A DNA stretch of 34,949 bases. Origin: an uncultured Flavobacteriaceae bacterium. Its GTDB lineage: Bacteria; Bacteroidota; Bacteroidia; Flavobacteriales; Flavobacteriaceae. The position numbers and the translations under genes are program-made. The notes under the pieces are model-generated. The model made no database searches. It saw only the letters and a list, made by a program, of their open reading frames with translations, and was not told where the DNA came from. The DNA lies in assembly GCA_947493535.1 (NCBI GenBank), contig CANLRK010000004.1, positions 1 through 34,949 on the forward strand, in the 5' to 3' direction. Below, one piece after another: positions 16,443 through 23,955 of this stretch (its first letter is position 1; each line of letters opens with the position of its first letter).

Positions 16443-17936
16443 ATGAAAAAAACTACTTTATTCATGACGCTGCTCATGAGTTTTATTTTTTTACAAAAAA
16501 ATTATGCACAAGTTGGTGTAGGTACTACCACACCCGAAGGAGCTTTAGATGTTTCTTCATCAACAGGAGGATTAGTACCTCCTAGAGTCTTGTTAGATGA
16601 TATTAATGATGCCACAACGGTAACTAACCCTAATGGAGGTGGTGCTCCAGTTGCAGGTACATTTGTATGGAATACTGGTCCAAACGGAGTTTCTCCTAAT
16701 AATGTGGCAGCTGGTCTATATTATTGGGATGGTTCAAGATGGGTAGCTTTTGCAGGTTCCCCAGGAGGTTTTGATTGGGCACTAAAAGGAAATAGCGGTA
16801 CCAACAATGGTACCGATTTTTTAGGAACTACAGATGCCGAACCATTGGTTGTTAAAGTAAATAATATAGAACGTATGCGTATGGGAACAACTGAAACAGT
16901 TGTTAACGAAGATGCTCAAAACTACGATTTTAGAGTTGAGGGTACAGGTGAAACTCATATGTTTTTTGTAGACTCTAACAACGATCACGTATATATTAGG
17001 CAAGCATCTCCATATCCTACGGTAGATATGTTTACATCTTATGCTGCGGCAAATGATTATGCAATTAACGGATATACTTCTGGTCAAGGTAATGCCGCAG
17101 TATATGGTCGTCATGAAACAAGTGCAACTGTAGGAAATACAAATGTGGCCGCTGGTTTTGATGCTGGAGCTAATGGGTATCCAACTATTGACGGTTACAC
17201 CATAGGATTATCTGCAGCTGGAGAAGAACTAGGTGGTTTAGTAAGCTCTAATGATACTACTGGAGATAGATGGGGATTAATTAGTAGAAACTCCAAAACT
17301 TCTGGAGCAACAGATGTAATAGGAGCAGAAGCGAGACTTGCCGGTTTTTCTACCGTACCTCAAGATACAGGAATGCCTAGTGGTGGTGGTGGCCAAAGTG
17401 ATGAGTTTTATGGTGGATACTTTACTGGAAATGATAATACTGGAGATTATGCTTATGTTGGTCTAAATTACAGAGGAACAAACTATAAAATTACCGGAGC
17501 AGGTTCTGTAGCTACAATTGTACAAGACACTAAAGGTAAAGAGCGTATTTTATTTTGCCCTGAAGCCCCAGAAATTTTGTTTGAAGACTATGGAGTTGCA
17601 AAATTAATTAATGGTACCGCAACAGTAACTATTGACCCTATTTTCGCTAAAAACATTGTAGTTAATGACAAACACCCTTTAAAAGTATTCATTCAACTTG
17701 AAGGAGATTGTAATGGCGTATACGTAACTAACAAATCAAAAAATAGCTTTACTGTTAAAGAATTAAAAGGAGGTAACTCAAACATCTCTTTTTCTTGGCA
17801 CATTGTTGCGAACAGAGTTGACGATAAAGACGCTTCAGGAAAAGTATTTTCTAAGCATGAAGGAGTACGTTTCCCATACGGCCCTAAAAAACTTAAGCCT
17901 TTAAAATACGGAAAGGCAAAAGTTTCTACAAAATAG
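16443..17936 (+). CDS. Secreted modular surface protein, paralog B
   Basis: A 497-residue secreted protein with a signal peptide ending at YAQ (residue 23). It shares the N-terminal module with paralog A (VGVGTTTPEGALDVSS...GGLVPPR...YYWDGSRWVAF), then FDWALKGNSGTNNGTDFLGTTD, close to A's DWTITGNAG...TNFIGTTD, and NIERMRM. A second FYGGYF block is also shared. The C-terminal module (about 381-460: YGVAKLINGTATVTIDPIF...GVYVTNKSKNSFTVKE...SFSWHIVANR) is well known at the ends of bacterial and phage fibre-like proteins. The central part differs from A. Probably a surface-exposed or fibre protein; the partner and target are unknown. Confidence 0.7.
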   Translation: MKKTTLFMTLLMSFIFLQKNYAQVGVGTTTPEGALDVSSSTGGLVPPRVLLDDINDATTVTNPNGGGAPVAGTFVWNTGPNGVSPNNVAAGLYYWDGSRWVAFAGSPGGFDWALKGNSGTNNGTDFLGTTDAEPLVVKVNNIERMRMGTTETVVNEDAQNYDFRVEGTGETHMFFVDSNNDHVYIRQASPYPTVDMFTSYAAANDYAINGYTSGQGNAAVYGRHETSATVGNTNVAAGFDAGANGYPTIDGYTIGLSAAGEELGGLVSSNDTTGDRWGLISRNSKTSGATDVIGAEARLAGFSTVPQDTGMPSGGGGQSDEFYGGYFTGNDNTGDYAYVGLNYRGTNYKITGAGSVATIVQDTKGKERILFCPEAPEILFEDYGVAKLINGTATVTIDPIFAKNIVVNDKHPLKVFIQLEGDCNGVYVTNKSKNSFTVKELKGGNSNISFSWHIVANRVDDKDASGKVFSKHEGVRFPYGPKKLKPLKYGKAKVSTK

Positions 17937-17951
17937 TATCCGAGATGCTAA

Positions 17952-18275
17952 TTATAAATATTTTAAAAACGCCCAATTTGGGCGTTTTTTTATATATTCT
18001 AAATTCGTTTCATTATTATAGGCTTCTCTTTCAAAAGAAACATTTCTATATGCTTCTCTCCTATTCCTATACTGAAATAAACGAACCAAGTATTCTATTC
18101 CATACCACAGGTAAAAAAACACCACTAACAACTCCTTTTGTTGTGTTAAATGAATCTGCTCATGATTCAATAATATAGAATCATCTTTTAATGAATAACA
18201 CTTTAAGAATATAAACGGGAATAATGTTATTCCTACAAAACCCTTTGGCACTATATACTTATTAAATAAAATCAT
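17952..18275 (-). CDS. Small HExxH protein, putative minimal metallopeptidase
   Basis: A 107-residue protein conserved in flavobacteria as far as I recognise it. It has one or two hydrophobic segments (about 12-25 and 50-65) around the motif HEQIH (His38, Glu39, His42), an exact HExxH zinc-metallopeptidase signature. About 40 residues on, the SFEREAYNNE block resembles the ExxA(D/Y) third-ligand element of M48-like gluzincins. The protein is far shorter than M48 proteins, so it may be a minimal or degenerate member; peptidase activity is inference. It converges on paralog B, whose terminator hairpin lies inside its last codons, and diverges from the Cys-rich gene at 18326. Confidence 0.7.
   Translation of the reverse strand: MILFNKYIVPKGFVGITLFPFIFLKCYSLKDDSILLNHEQIHLTQQKELLVVFFYLWYGIEYLVRLFQYRNRREAYRNVSFEREAYNNETNLEYIKKRPNWAFLKYL
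17966..17992 (+). terminator. Terminator of paralog B, inside the opposing gene
   Basis: ACGCCC (17969-17974), loop AATTT, GGGCGT (17980-17985), with A/T extension on the outer side and a T-tract after. The stem encodes the C-terminal KRPNWAF residues of the minus-strand gene 17952-18275, so one stretch serves as coding sequence and as terminator. Confidence 0.8.
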
Positions 18276-18286
18276 ATAAGGTTAAG

Positions 18287-18321
18287 TACAAATATCAAAC
18301 CAAAATTGCTGTATATTTGTA
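18287..18321. promoter_or_regulatory. Symmetric divergent promoter
   Basis: An inverted repeat, TACAAATAT (18287-18295) and ATATTTGTA (18313-18321), places a -7 element in each direction: TATATTTG (18312-18319, plus, exact) and GATATTTG (18296-18289, minus, one mismatch). Inferred starts lie within a few bases of the ATGs at 18326 (plus) and 18275 (minus), so both messages would be leaderless or nearly so. No TTG is at the usual -33 spacing for either. Confidence 0.4.
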
Positions 18322-18325
18322 GCAT

Positions 18326-18499
18326 ATGCTAAAGAAACGAATTCCAATTGAAGAAGGTGATTATTATTTAACCCCTGAAGGGTATAAATGCTTTACGGAA
18401 CAATATCATTTAAAAAGAGGATATTGCTGTGAAAGTGGTTGCCGTCATTGCCCTTATGGATTCAATAAAAAAACCAATACACAACAAAAAAAGCGTTAA
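18326..18499 (+). CDS. DUF5522 Cys-rich small protein
   Basis: A 57-residue protein, read by eye because it is short. The sequence runs MLKKRIPIEEGDYYLTPEGYKCFTEQYHLKR, then GYCCESGCRHCPYGF, and ends in a Lys/Asn/Gln-rich tail. The FTEQYHLKRGYCCESGCRHCPYGF core with five clustered Cys and two His matches the DUF5522 family, small proteins of unknown function. The Cys spacing (CC-x3-C-x2-C) suggests bound metal or an oxidised pair. The gene appears to be leaderless. Followed by 164 bases of intergenic DNA before hutU. Confidence 0.82.
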   Translation: MLKKRIPIEEGDYYLTPEGYKCFTEQYHLKRGYCCESGCRHCPYGFNKKTNTQQKKR

Positions 18500-18589
18500 T
18501 GGATTATCAACTATTAAACTACAAAGTTGCTATATACAGCAAATACCATAGGGTTGATATCCGCTATCCATAGCTGTTTGTTTATTACC

Positions 18590-18610
18590 TAGGTTAATTA
18601 CTTTAACCTA
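18590..18610. promoter_or_regulatory. Palindrome upstream of hutU
   Basis: An 8-bp perfect inverted repeat, TAGGTTAA (18590-18597) and TTAACCTA (18603-18610), with a five-base spacer. It overlaps a weak -7 candidate (TACTTTAA at 18599-18606, 18 bases after a TTG at 18578-18580). It sits 54 bases before the hutU start and could be an operator. Confidence 0.4.
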
Positions 18611-18663
18611 CAATACATTTCTAATAACAAACAAGTTACACACAACATTACAAAAGTATTACT

Positions 18664-20676
18664 ATGGAAACTACAACAACATTAAGTTTTAAACAACAAA
18701 TAAAGCAAGGTATTCCTAATGAACTACCTCCAATAAAGGCTTATGACAACACCATCAATCATGCGCCAAAAAGAAAAGAAATTCTTAGTAAAGAAGAAAA
18801 AAAATTAGCTATTGCTAATGCCTTACGCTATTTTAAACCAGAGCATCATGAGGTTTTAGCTAAAGAATTTTCTGAAGAGCTTAACGAATATGGTAGAATT
18901 TACATGTATCGTTTTCGTCCTGATTACGAAATGAAAGCCAGACCAATTAAAGCCTATCCAGGAAAATCTAAACAAGCAAAGGCTATCATGCTCATGATTC
19001 AAAACAACTTGGATTATGCTGTAGCACAACATCCGCATGAGTTAATTACTTACGGTGGTAATGGTGGGGTTTTTTCTAACTGGGCACAATACCTTTTAAC
19101 CATGAAATACTTGTCAGAAATGACTGACAAACAAACACTAGTAATGTATTCTGGCCATCCAATGGGATTATTTCCTTCTCATAAAGACGCCCCTCGAGTT
19201 GTGGTAACTAACGGAATGATGATTCCTAATTATTCTCAACCAGACGACTGGGAAAAATTCAACGCTCTTGGTGTAACACAATACGGTCAAATGACAGCGG
19301 GAAGCTACATGTATATAGGCCCACAAGGTATTGTGCATGGGACAACAATTACCGTTTTAAACGGTTTTAGAAAAATTGGAAAAGAGCCTAAAGGTAATTT
19401 ATTTGTTACTGCTGGACTAGGCGGTATGTCAGGTGCTCAACCTAAAGCGGGTAACATTGCAGGATGCATTACAGTTTGTGCTGAAGTAAATCCTAAAATA
19501 ACACAAGTACGTTTAGATCAAGGATGGATAGATGAAAAAATCACTGACCTAAACAAACTCGTTGAAAGAGTTAAAGAAGCGAAAGAGAATAAAGAAACCG
19601 TATCTATTGCTTACTTAGGTAATATTGTTGATGTATGGGAAAAATTTGATCAAGAAAATGTGTATATCGATTTAGGATCAGATCAAACCTCATTACACAA
19701 CCCTTGGGCTGGAGGCTATTATCCTGCTGATATTTCTTTTGACGACGCCAATGAAATGATGGCCAACAATCCAAAGCTTTTTAAAGAAAAAGTACAAGAA
19801 ACCTTGCGTCGTCACGCCAAAGCTATTAACAAACATACTGATAAAGGGACTTATTTCTTTGATTATGGTAATGCCTTTTTATTAGAGGCTAGTAGAGCTG
19901 GTGCAGATGTTATGAACCCTAACCCAACAATAGGGCGAGAGTTCAAATACCCAAGCTATGTACAAGATATTATGGGACCAATGTGTTTTGACTATGGTTT
20001 TGGTCCATTCCGTTGGGTATGTGCTTCAGGAAAACCAGAAGATTTAGCAAAAACAGATGAAATTGCTTGCCAAATTTTAGAAAAAATAATGAAGAATTCC
20101 CCTAAAGAAATCCAACAGCAAATGGCTGATAATATTCAGTGGATTAAAGGAGCACAAGAAAACAAGCTAGTAGTAGGATCTCAAGCTCGTATTTTATATG
20201 CTGATGCCGAAGGACGAATGAAAATTGCTAAAGCTTTTAATAAAGCTATAAAAAAAGGAATCATTGGGCCTGTAGTTTTAGGAAGAGATCATCATGATGT
20301 GTCAGGTACTGACTCACCTTACCGTGAAACCTCTAATATCTATGACGGCTCACGTTTTACCGCAGATATGGCCATACATAATGTAATAGGTGATAGCTTT
20401 AGAGGTGCTACTTGGGTTTCTATTCATAATGGTGGAGGCGTTGGCTGGGGAGAAGTTATTAACGGCGGATTTGGTATGGTTCTTGATGGTAGTAAAGATG
20501 CAGGAAGACGCTTAAAATCAATGCTTTTCTGGGATGTAAACAACGGTATTGCTCGTAGAAACTGGGCAAGAAATGAAGGGGCTACTTTTGCTATTGAACG
20601 AGCAATGCAAAAAGAGCCTAAATTAAAAGTTACTATACCTAATTTAGTTGATGATGCTACTCTTGCTAATTTGTAA
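18664..20676 (+). CDS. hutU: Urocanate hydratase
   Basis: Converts urocanate to 4-imidazolone-5-propanoate, the second step of histidine degradation, using tightly bound NAD+. The 670-residue length is typical of the longer Bacteroidota form (about 110 residues over the Pseudomonas enzyme). Seen: YSGHPMGLFPSHKDAPRVVVTNGMMIPNYS, TAGSYMYIGPQGIVHGTT, the NAD-binding GLGGMSGAQPKAGNIAGC, GSDQTSLHNPWAGGYYP, CFDYGFGPFRWVCASG with the catalytic-region Cys, and VVLGRDHHDVSGTDSPYRE near the C-terminus. No hutH, hutI or hutG is nearby, so histidine genes are dispersed here. Followed by a DUF4136 lipoprotein on the same strand. Confidence 0.95.
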   Translation: METTTTLSFKQQIKQGIPNELPPIKAYDNTINHAPKRKEILSKEEKKLAIANALRYFKPEHHEVLAKEFSEELNEYGRIYMYRFRPDYEMKARPIKAYPGKSKQAKAIMLMIQNNLDYAVAQHPHELITYGGNGGVFSNWAQYLLTMKYLSEMTDKQTLVMYSGHPMGLFPSHKDAPRVVVTNGMMIPNYSQPDDWEKFNALGVTQYGQMTAGSYMYIGPQGIVHGTTITVLNGFRKIGKEPKGNLFVTAGLGGMSGAQPKAGNIAGCITVCAEVNPKITQVRLDQGWIDEKITDLNKLVERVKEAKENKETVSIAYLGNIVDVWEKFDQENVYIDLGSDQTSLHNPWAGGYYPADISFDDANEMMANNPKLFKEKVQETLRRHAKAINKHTDKGTYFFDYGNAFLLEASRAGADVMNPNPTIGREFKYPSYVQDIMGPMCFDYGFGPFRWVCASGKPEDLAKTDEIACQILEKIMKNSPKEIQQQMADNIQWIKGAQENKLVVGSQARILYADAEGRMKIAKAFNKAIKKGIIGPVVLGRDHHDVSGTDSPYRETSNIYDGSRFTADMAIHNVIGDSFRGATWVSIHNGGGVGWGEVINGGFGMVLDGSKDAGRRLKSMLFWDVNNGIARRNWARNEGATFAIERAMQKEPKLKVTIPNLVDDATLANL

Positions 20677-20697
20677 AAGTGATTTATTTAATCACTT
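20677..20697 (+). other. Small hairpin after hutU
   Basis: AAGTGATT (20677-20684), loop TATTT, AATCACTT (20690-20697) form a perfect 8-bp stem directly after the hutU stop, but without a T-tract. It may be a weak terminator or processing site between hutU and the DUF4136 gene. Confidence 0.4.
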
Positions 20698-20723
20698 AAT
20701 ATAACAACTAAAAAAGTAGTACT

Positions 20724-21242
20724 ATGAAAATACTAAAATTACTCAGTTTACTTGTCATTCTAACCTTAACCTCATGCGCTTCGGTTAGAGTCAGCACAGA
20801 TTATGACTCGCAAGCGGCTTTTGACAGCTACAAAACTTTTGCCTTTTATAAGCCCGGAATTGATAAAGTAACTATTTCCGACTTAGATAAAAGACGAATT
20901 TTACGCGCTATTGAAAGTGAAATGCTCGCTAAAGGATTTACAAAATCTGAATCACCTGATATTTTAGTCAATATCAATACAGAAACAGAAAAAAACGTAA
21001 ATGTTTATAATGCAGGGTTTGGCTATGGATGGGGACCATGGTATGGTGGTTTTAACAGGCAAATTTCTAGTTCTACCGACGGTGTACTGTACATTGATCT
21101 AATCAATGCTAAAAACAAACAATTAGTTTGGCAAGGAAGAGGAGTTGGCTACTTAACTCACGATAGTGAAAGAAAAGATGAACGAGTTAGGGAGTTTGTT
21201 ACTCAAATTTTAGCAAAATACCCTCCAGGAACTCAAAACTAA
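20724..21242 (+). CDS. DUF4136 lipoprotein
   Basis: A 172-residue lipoprotein of the DUF4136 family. Signal peptide with lipobox LTSC at residues 15-18. The mature part carries DYDSQAAFDSYKTFAFYKPG, DLDKRRILRAIESEMLAKGFTKSESPDILVNI and, near the end, GVLYIDLINAKNKQLVWQGRGVG followed by an acidic/basic C-terminal helix. A Gly/Tyr/Trp-rich turn (GFGYGWGPWYGGF) is typical of the family. Probably anchored in the outer membrane facing the periplasm. Its role is unknown. It ends at a strong terminator. Confidence 0.88.
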   Translation: MKILKLLSLLVILTLTSCASVRVSTDYDSQAAFDSYKTFAFYKPGIDKVTISDLDKRRILRAIESEMLAKGFTKSESPDILVNINTETEKNVNVYNAGFGYGWGPWYGGFNRQISSSTDGVLYIDLINAKNKQLVWQGRGVGYLTHDSERKDERVREFVTQILAKYPPGTQN

Positions 21243-21249
21243 ATCTATA

Positions 21250-21282
21250 AAAAAAGGCGCTTCAATTGAAGCGCCTTTTTTT
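21250..21282. terminator. Bidirectional terminator after DUF4136 gene
   Basis: GGCGCTTC (21256-21263), loop AATT, GAAGCGCC (21268-21275) with an A-tract before and seven T after. It lies between the convergent genes ending at 21242 and 21305 and can serve both. Confidence 0.9.
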
Positions 21283-21304
21283 AAAACTTAATTCTTTATT
21301 ACAA

Positions 21305-23377
21305 CTAATACGCAAGCAATTCTTCAATTTTTGTTCTCACTTTATCAATTGAAGGAATCATCGTTTGCTCTAAAGTTGAATTCAATGGGATTGCCGGCAT
21401 ATTTTCACTACCAATAGTCATCACTGGAGCATCTAAATACTTAAAACATTTCTCTTGAATTAAACCACTCAAAGCTCTTGCAAAAGAGTTATTGACAGGT
21501 TCTTCTGTTACTACTAAACATTTTTTTGTTTTCTTAACAGATTTTAAAATAGTTTCCTCATCTAAAGGATATAACGTTCGCAAATCAACTATTTCTACAT
21601 TTTCTTGTAAATGTTTGGTGGCATTTAGAGCCCAATGTACCCCCATACCATAGGTAACAACCGTGATAGTTTCTGCTTCATCTTGCTGCCAAATTTCTTG
21701 TACCACATTAGCTTTTCCTAAAGGCAATATATAATCTGCTGCTGGCTCAATTGTTCTTGCAGCATCGGTTCCTTTAACTTTAGACCAATACAAGCCTTTA
21801 TGTTCTAAAAACACTACCGGATTTGGATCATGATATGCAGCTTTTAACATTCCTTTTAAATCCGCACCATTACTTGGATAAGCAATTTTTATTCCTCTAA
21901 TATTAGTCAATACAGATTCTACTGATGAAGAATGATATGGTCCTCCACTTCCGTAAGCTCCTATAGGCACACGTAATATCATAGATACTGGCCACTTTCC
22001 GTTAGATAAGTAACACGAACGTGAAACTTCAGTAAACAGTTGATTTAAACCTGGCCAAATATAATCTGCAAATTGTACCTCTACTATTGGCTTTAAACCT
22101 GCAGCACTCATTCCTACTGTAGAACCTACAATAAAGGCTTCTTGAATAGGAGTGTTAAAGACACGTTCGTCTCCAAACTTTTGTGCTAAGGTAGCTGCCT
22201 CTCTAAATACACCTCCTAATCTTCCTCCAACATCTTGACCGTATAACAAACACTCTTTATGTGCTCGCATAATTTCTTCTACAGCAAACAACGCACAATC
22301 AACCATTACAACCTCTTCTTTGTTAACAGGTGCTCTTTCTCCTTTTTCTTCAGTAATTGGTGTTGGCGCAAAGTCATGCGTAAACAAATCTTCTGGCGTA
22401 GGGTCTGCTGCTTGTAATGCTCTTTCAAAATCGGCTTTTACTTTTGCTATTGCTTCCTTTTCTATTGCTTCAATTTCGTTTCCTGTAAACCCAGCACTTA
22501 CTAACTGTTGCTGTAAAACTGGGTATGGATCACGTGAGCGTGCTTCTTCTAAATCATCTCTGTACCACTCCATTCTAACTCCTGAGGTATGGTGGTTTAA
22601 TAACGGAACTTTAGCGTGTAACAATACCGGCCTACGCTCTTCTCTTATTATACGCAATGCTTCTTCAACCGCTGCATAAGACGCTGTAAAGTTAGCCCCA
22701 TCTACAGAAATTGCTTCTAAGCCATGAAAACCCTTAGCGTATTCAGCCGCATTTTGCGCCCTTGTTTCTGCTGCATTTGCAGAAATATCCCAGCCGTTAT
22801 CTTGTACTAAATACAAAATTGGCAACTGTTTTAAAGCAGCCATCTGGAATGCCTCTGCTATTTCACCTTCTGTAACCGATGCATCTCCCAAACTACAAAC
22901 GGCCACTGGCTTATCTTTTAATGTTTTATCATCTAAGCCTACATTTTCTTTATACCAAAACCCCATAGCAACTCCAGTAGCGGGAATAGCCTGCATACCT
23001 GTTGCTGATGATTGGTGCGGTATTTTAGGCTTATCATCGTCACGTAAACTCGGGTGCGAATAGTAGGTACGTCCACCAGAAAAAGGATCATCCTTTTTAG
23101 CTAATAATTGTAACATTAAATCATACGGTTGCATCCCAAAAGCCAATAACATGGCATCATCTCTATAATATGGAAAAGCGTAATCTTGTGGCTGTAACTG
23201 CATTCCTAATGCTGTTTGTATAGCTTCATGCCCTCTTGAAGTAGCGTGGACATATTTAGAAACTAATTTAAAATTGTCTTCATACAATGTAGCCATCGCT
23301 TTTGCGGTACACAAATTAGTATAGGCTTGTTGTAAAACTTTTTTTGACACTTTCTTTTCACTTATCATTGTTTTCAT
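21305..23377 (-). CDS. Branched-chain 2-oxoacid dehydrogenase E1, fused alpha/beta
   Basis: Thiamine-diphosphate dehydrogenase that decarboxylates branched-chain 2-oxoacids and passes the acyl group to the E2 lipoyl domain; subunits alpha and beta are fused in one 690-residue chain, as usual in Bacteroidota. The alpha half (about 1-350) has the GD(x28)N thiamine motif at Gly164-Asp165-Asn194 and a HQSSATGMQAIPATG block. The beta half starts near VVMVDCALFAVEEIM and shows GQDVGGRLGGVFREA, RVFNTPIQEAF, RVPIGAYGSGGPYHSSSVESVL and VFLEHKGLYW. It is third in the operon, 11 bases after the pentapeptide gene. Substrate class is inferred from the family and from the adjacent Lrp regulator. gene_symbol is left blank because bkd nomenclature does not cover the fused form. 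Confidence 0.88.
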   Translation of the reverse strand: MKTMISEKKVSKKVLQQAYTNLCTAKAMATLYEDNFKLVSKYVHATSRGHEAIQTALGMQLQPQDYAFPYYRDDAMLLAFGMQPYDLMLQLLAKKDDPFSGGRTYYSHPSLRDDDKPKIPHQSSATGMQAIPATGVAMGFWYKENVGLDDKTLKDKPVAVCSLGDASVTEGEIAEAFQMAALKQLPILYLVQDNGWDISANAAETRAQNAAEYAKGFHGLEAISVDGANFTASYAAVEEALRIIREERRPVLLHAKVPLLNHHTSGVRMEWYRDDLEEARSRDPYPVLQQQLVSAGFTGNEIEAIEKEAIAKVKADFERALQAADPTPEDLFTHDFAPTPITEEKGERAPVNKEEVVMVDCALFAVEEIMRAHKECLLYGQDVGGRLGGVFREAATLAQKFGDERVFNTPIQEAFIVGSTVGMSAAGLKPIVEVQFADYIWPGLNQLFTEVSRSCYLSNGKWPVSMILRVPIGAYGSGGPYHSSSVESVLTNIRGIKIAYPSNGADLKGMLKAAYHDPNPVVFLEHKGLYWSKVKGTDAARTIEPAADYILPLGKANVVQEIWQQDEAETITVVTYGMGVHWALNATKHLQENVEIVDLRTLYPLDEETILKSVKKTKKCLVVTEEPVNNSFARALSGLIQEKCFKYLDAPVMTIGSENMPAIPLNSTLEQTMIPSIDKVRTKIEELLAY

Positions 23378-23388
23378 TTTCAGTTGTG

Positions 23389-23952
23389 TTACTTTACGTG
23401 TATATCATATTTTTTCAATAAACCTAATACTTCTGGCATTGAAAATTGTGCTTTTTTTATAGTGTTATTTTCTGGATCAATCGTATAATTATACGCTGTA
23501 GTTAAGTTTGCTTTTTCTAGTATTGTTTGTTCAAAAATTGCTTGTTTAAAATCACAGTTTTCAAACAATGTATTACTGACATCTGCTTGGGTAAAATCTG
23601 TTTGATACAACTCACACGACACTACTCTTGTGTTTTTCATTTTAACTTGATAAAATGATGCCAAGCTCAAATTACAATTATCAAACTTTACTGAAAATAA
23701 AAACGGATTGCAATTGTTAAATTGTACCCCTACTAATTTACATTCAGAAAAAAACACATCATTAAACACCGTGTTTTTAACTTTTGCATTACTAAAATCG
23801 CAGTTATAAAACTCACATTCAGTAAATGAAATATTAGACAAATCCGTTTCAGAAAAAACACAATTCAAAAAAGTACAGGTATCATACTCCCCTTTTTTTA
23901 AAGCTTCTTGAGTATATTGCTGCTTTTCAAATTTGGTATTTTCAACTATCAT
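23389..23952 (-). CDS. Pentapeptide-repeat protein, Qnr/MfpA-like
   Basis: A 187-residue protein built of A(D/N)LxF-type pentapeptides, e.g. LSNISFTECEFYNCDFSNAKVKNTVF, KFDNCNLSLASFYQV and FTQADVSNTLFENCDFKQAIF. These pile up into a right-handed quadrilateral beta-helix. The C-terminal tail (YTIDPENNTIKKAQFSMPEVLGLLKKY) is like small Qnr/MfpA-related proteins that mimic DNA and bind gyrase, but length and tail differ and gyrase binding is not shown. It lies between E2 (gap 3 bases) and E1 (gap 11 bases), so it is co-transcribed with the dehydrogenase. That location suggests an unexpected role in the complex or simple hitch-hiking. Confidence 0.82.
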   Translation of the reverse strand: MIVENTKFEKQQYTQEALKKGEYDTCTFLNCVFSETDLSNISFTECEFYNCDFSNAKVKNTVFNDVFFSECKLVGVQFNNCNPFLFSVKFDNCNLSLASFYQVKMKNTRVVSCELYQTDFTQADVSNTLFENCDFKQAIFEQTILEKANLTTAYNYTIDPENNTIKKAQFSMPEVLGLLKKYDIHVK

Positions 23953-23955
23953 CAG

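Noticed and set aside
14608-17936. Prophage tail-fibre remnant
   Set aside because: Modules resemble fibres, but no other phage gene, integrase or attachment repeat is present, and both genes have signal peptides.
17945-18178. Plus-strand frame of 77 codons
   Set aside because: It lies antisense to the HExxH protein, which has a conserved motif, and begins in the terminator of paralog B.
18500-18663. Small RNA or riboswitch before hutU
   Set aside because: Only one short inverted repeat was seen; no T-tract hairpin or recognisable riboswitch core.
22320-22679. Plus-strand frame of 119 codons
   Set aside because: Antisense to the E1 gene, whose thiamine and beta-subunit motifs are clear.
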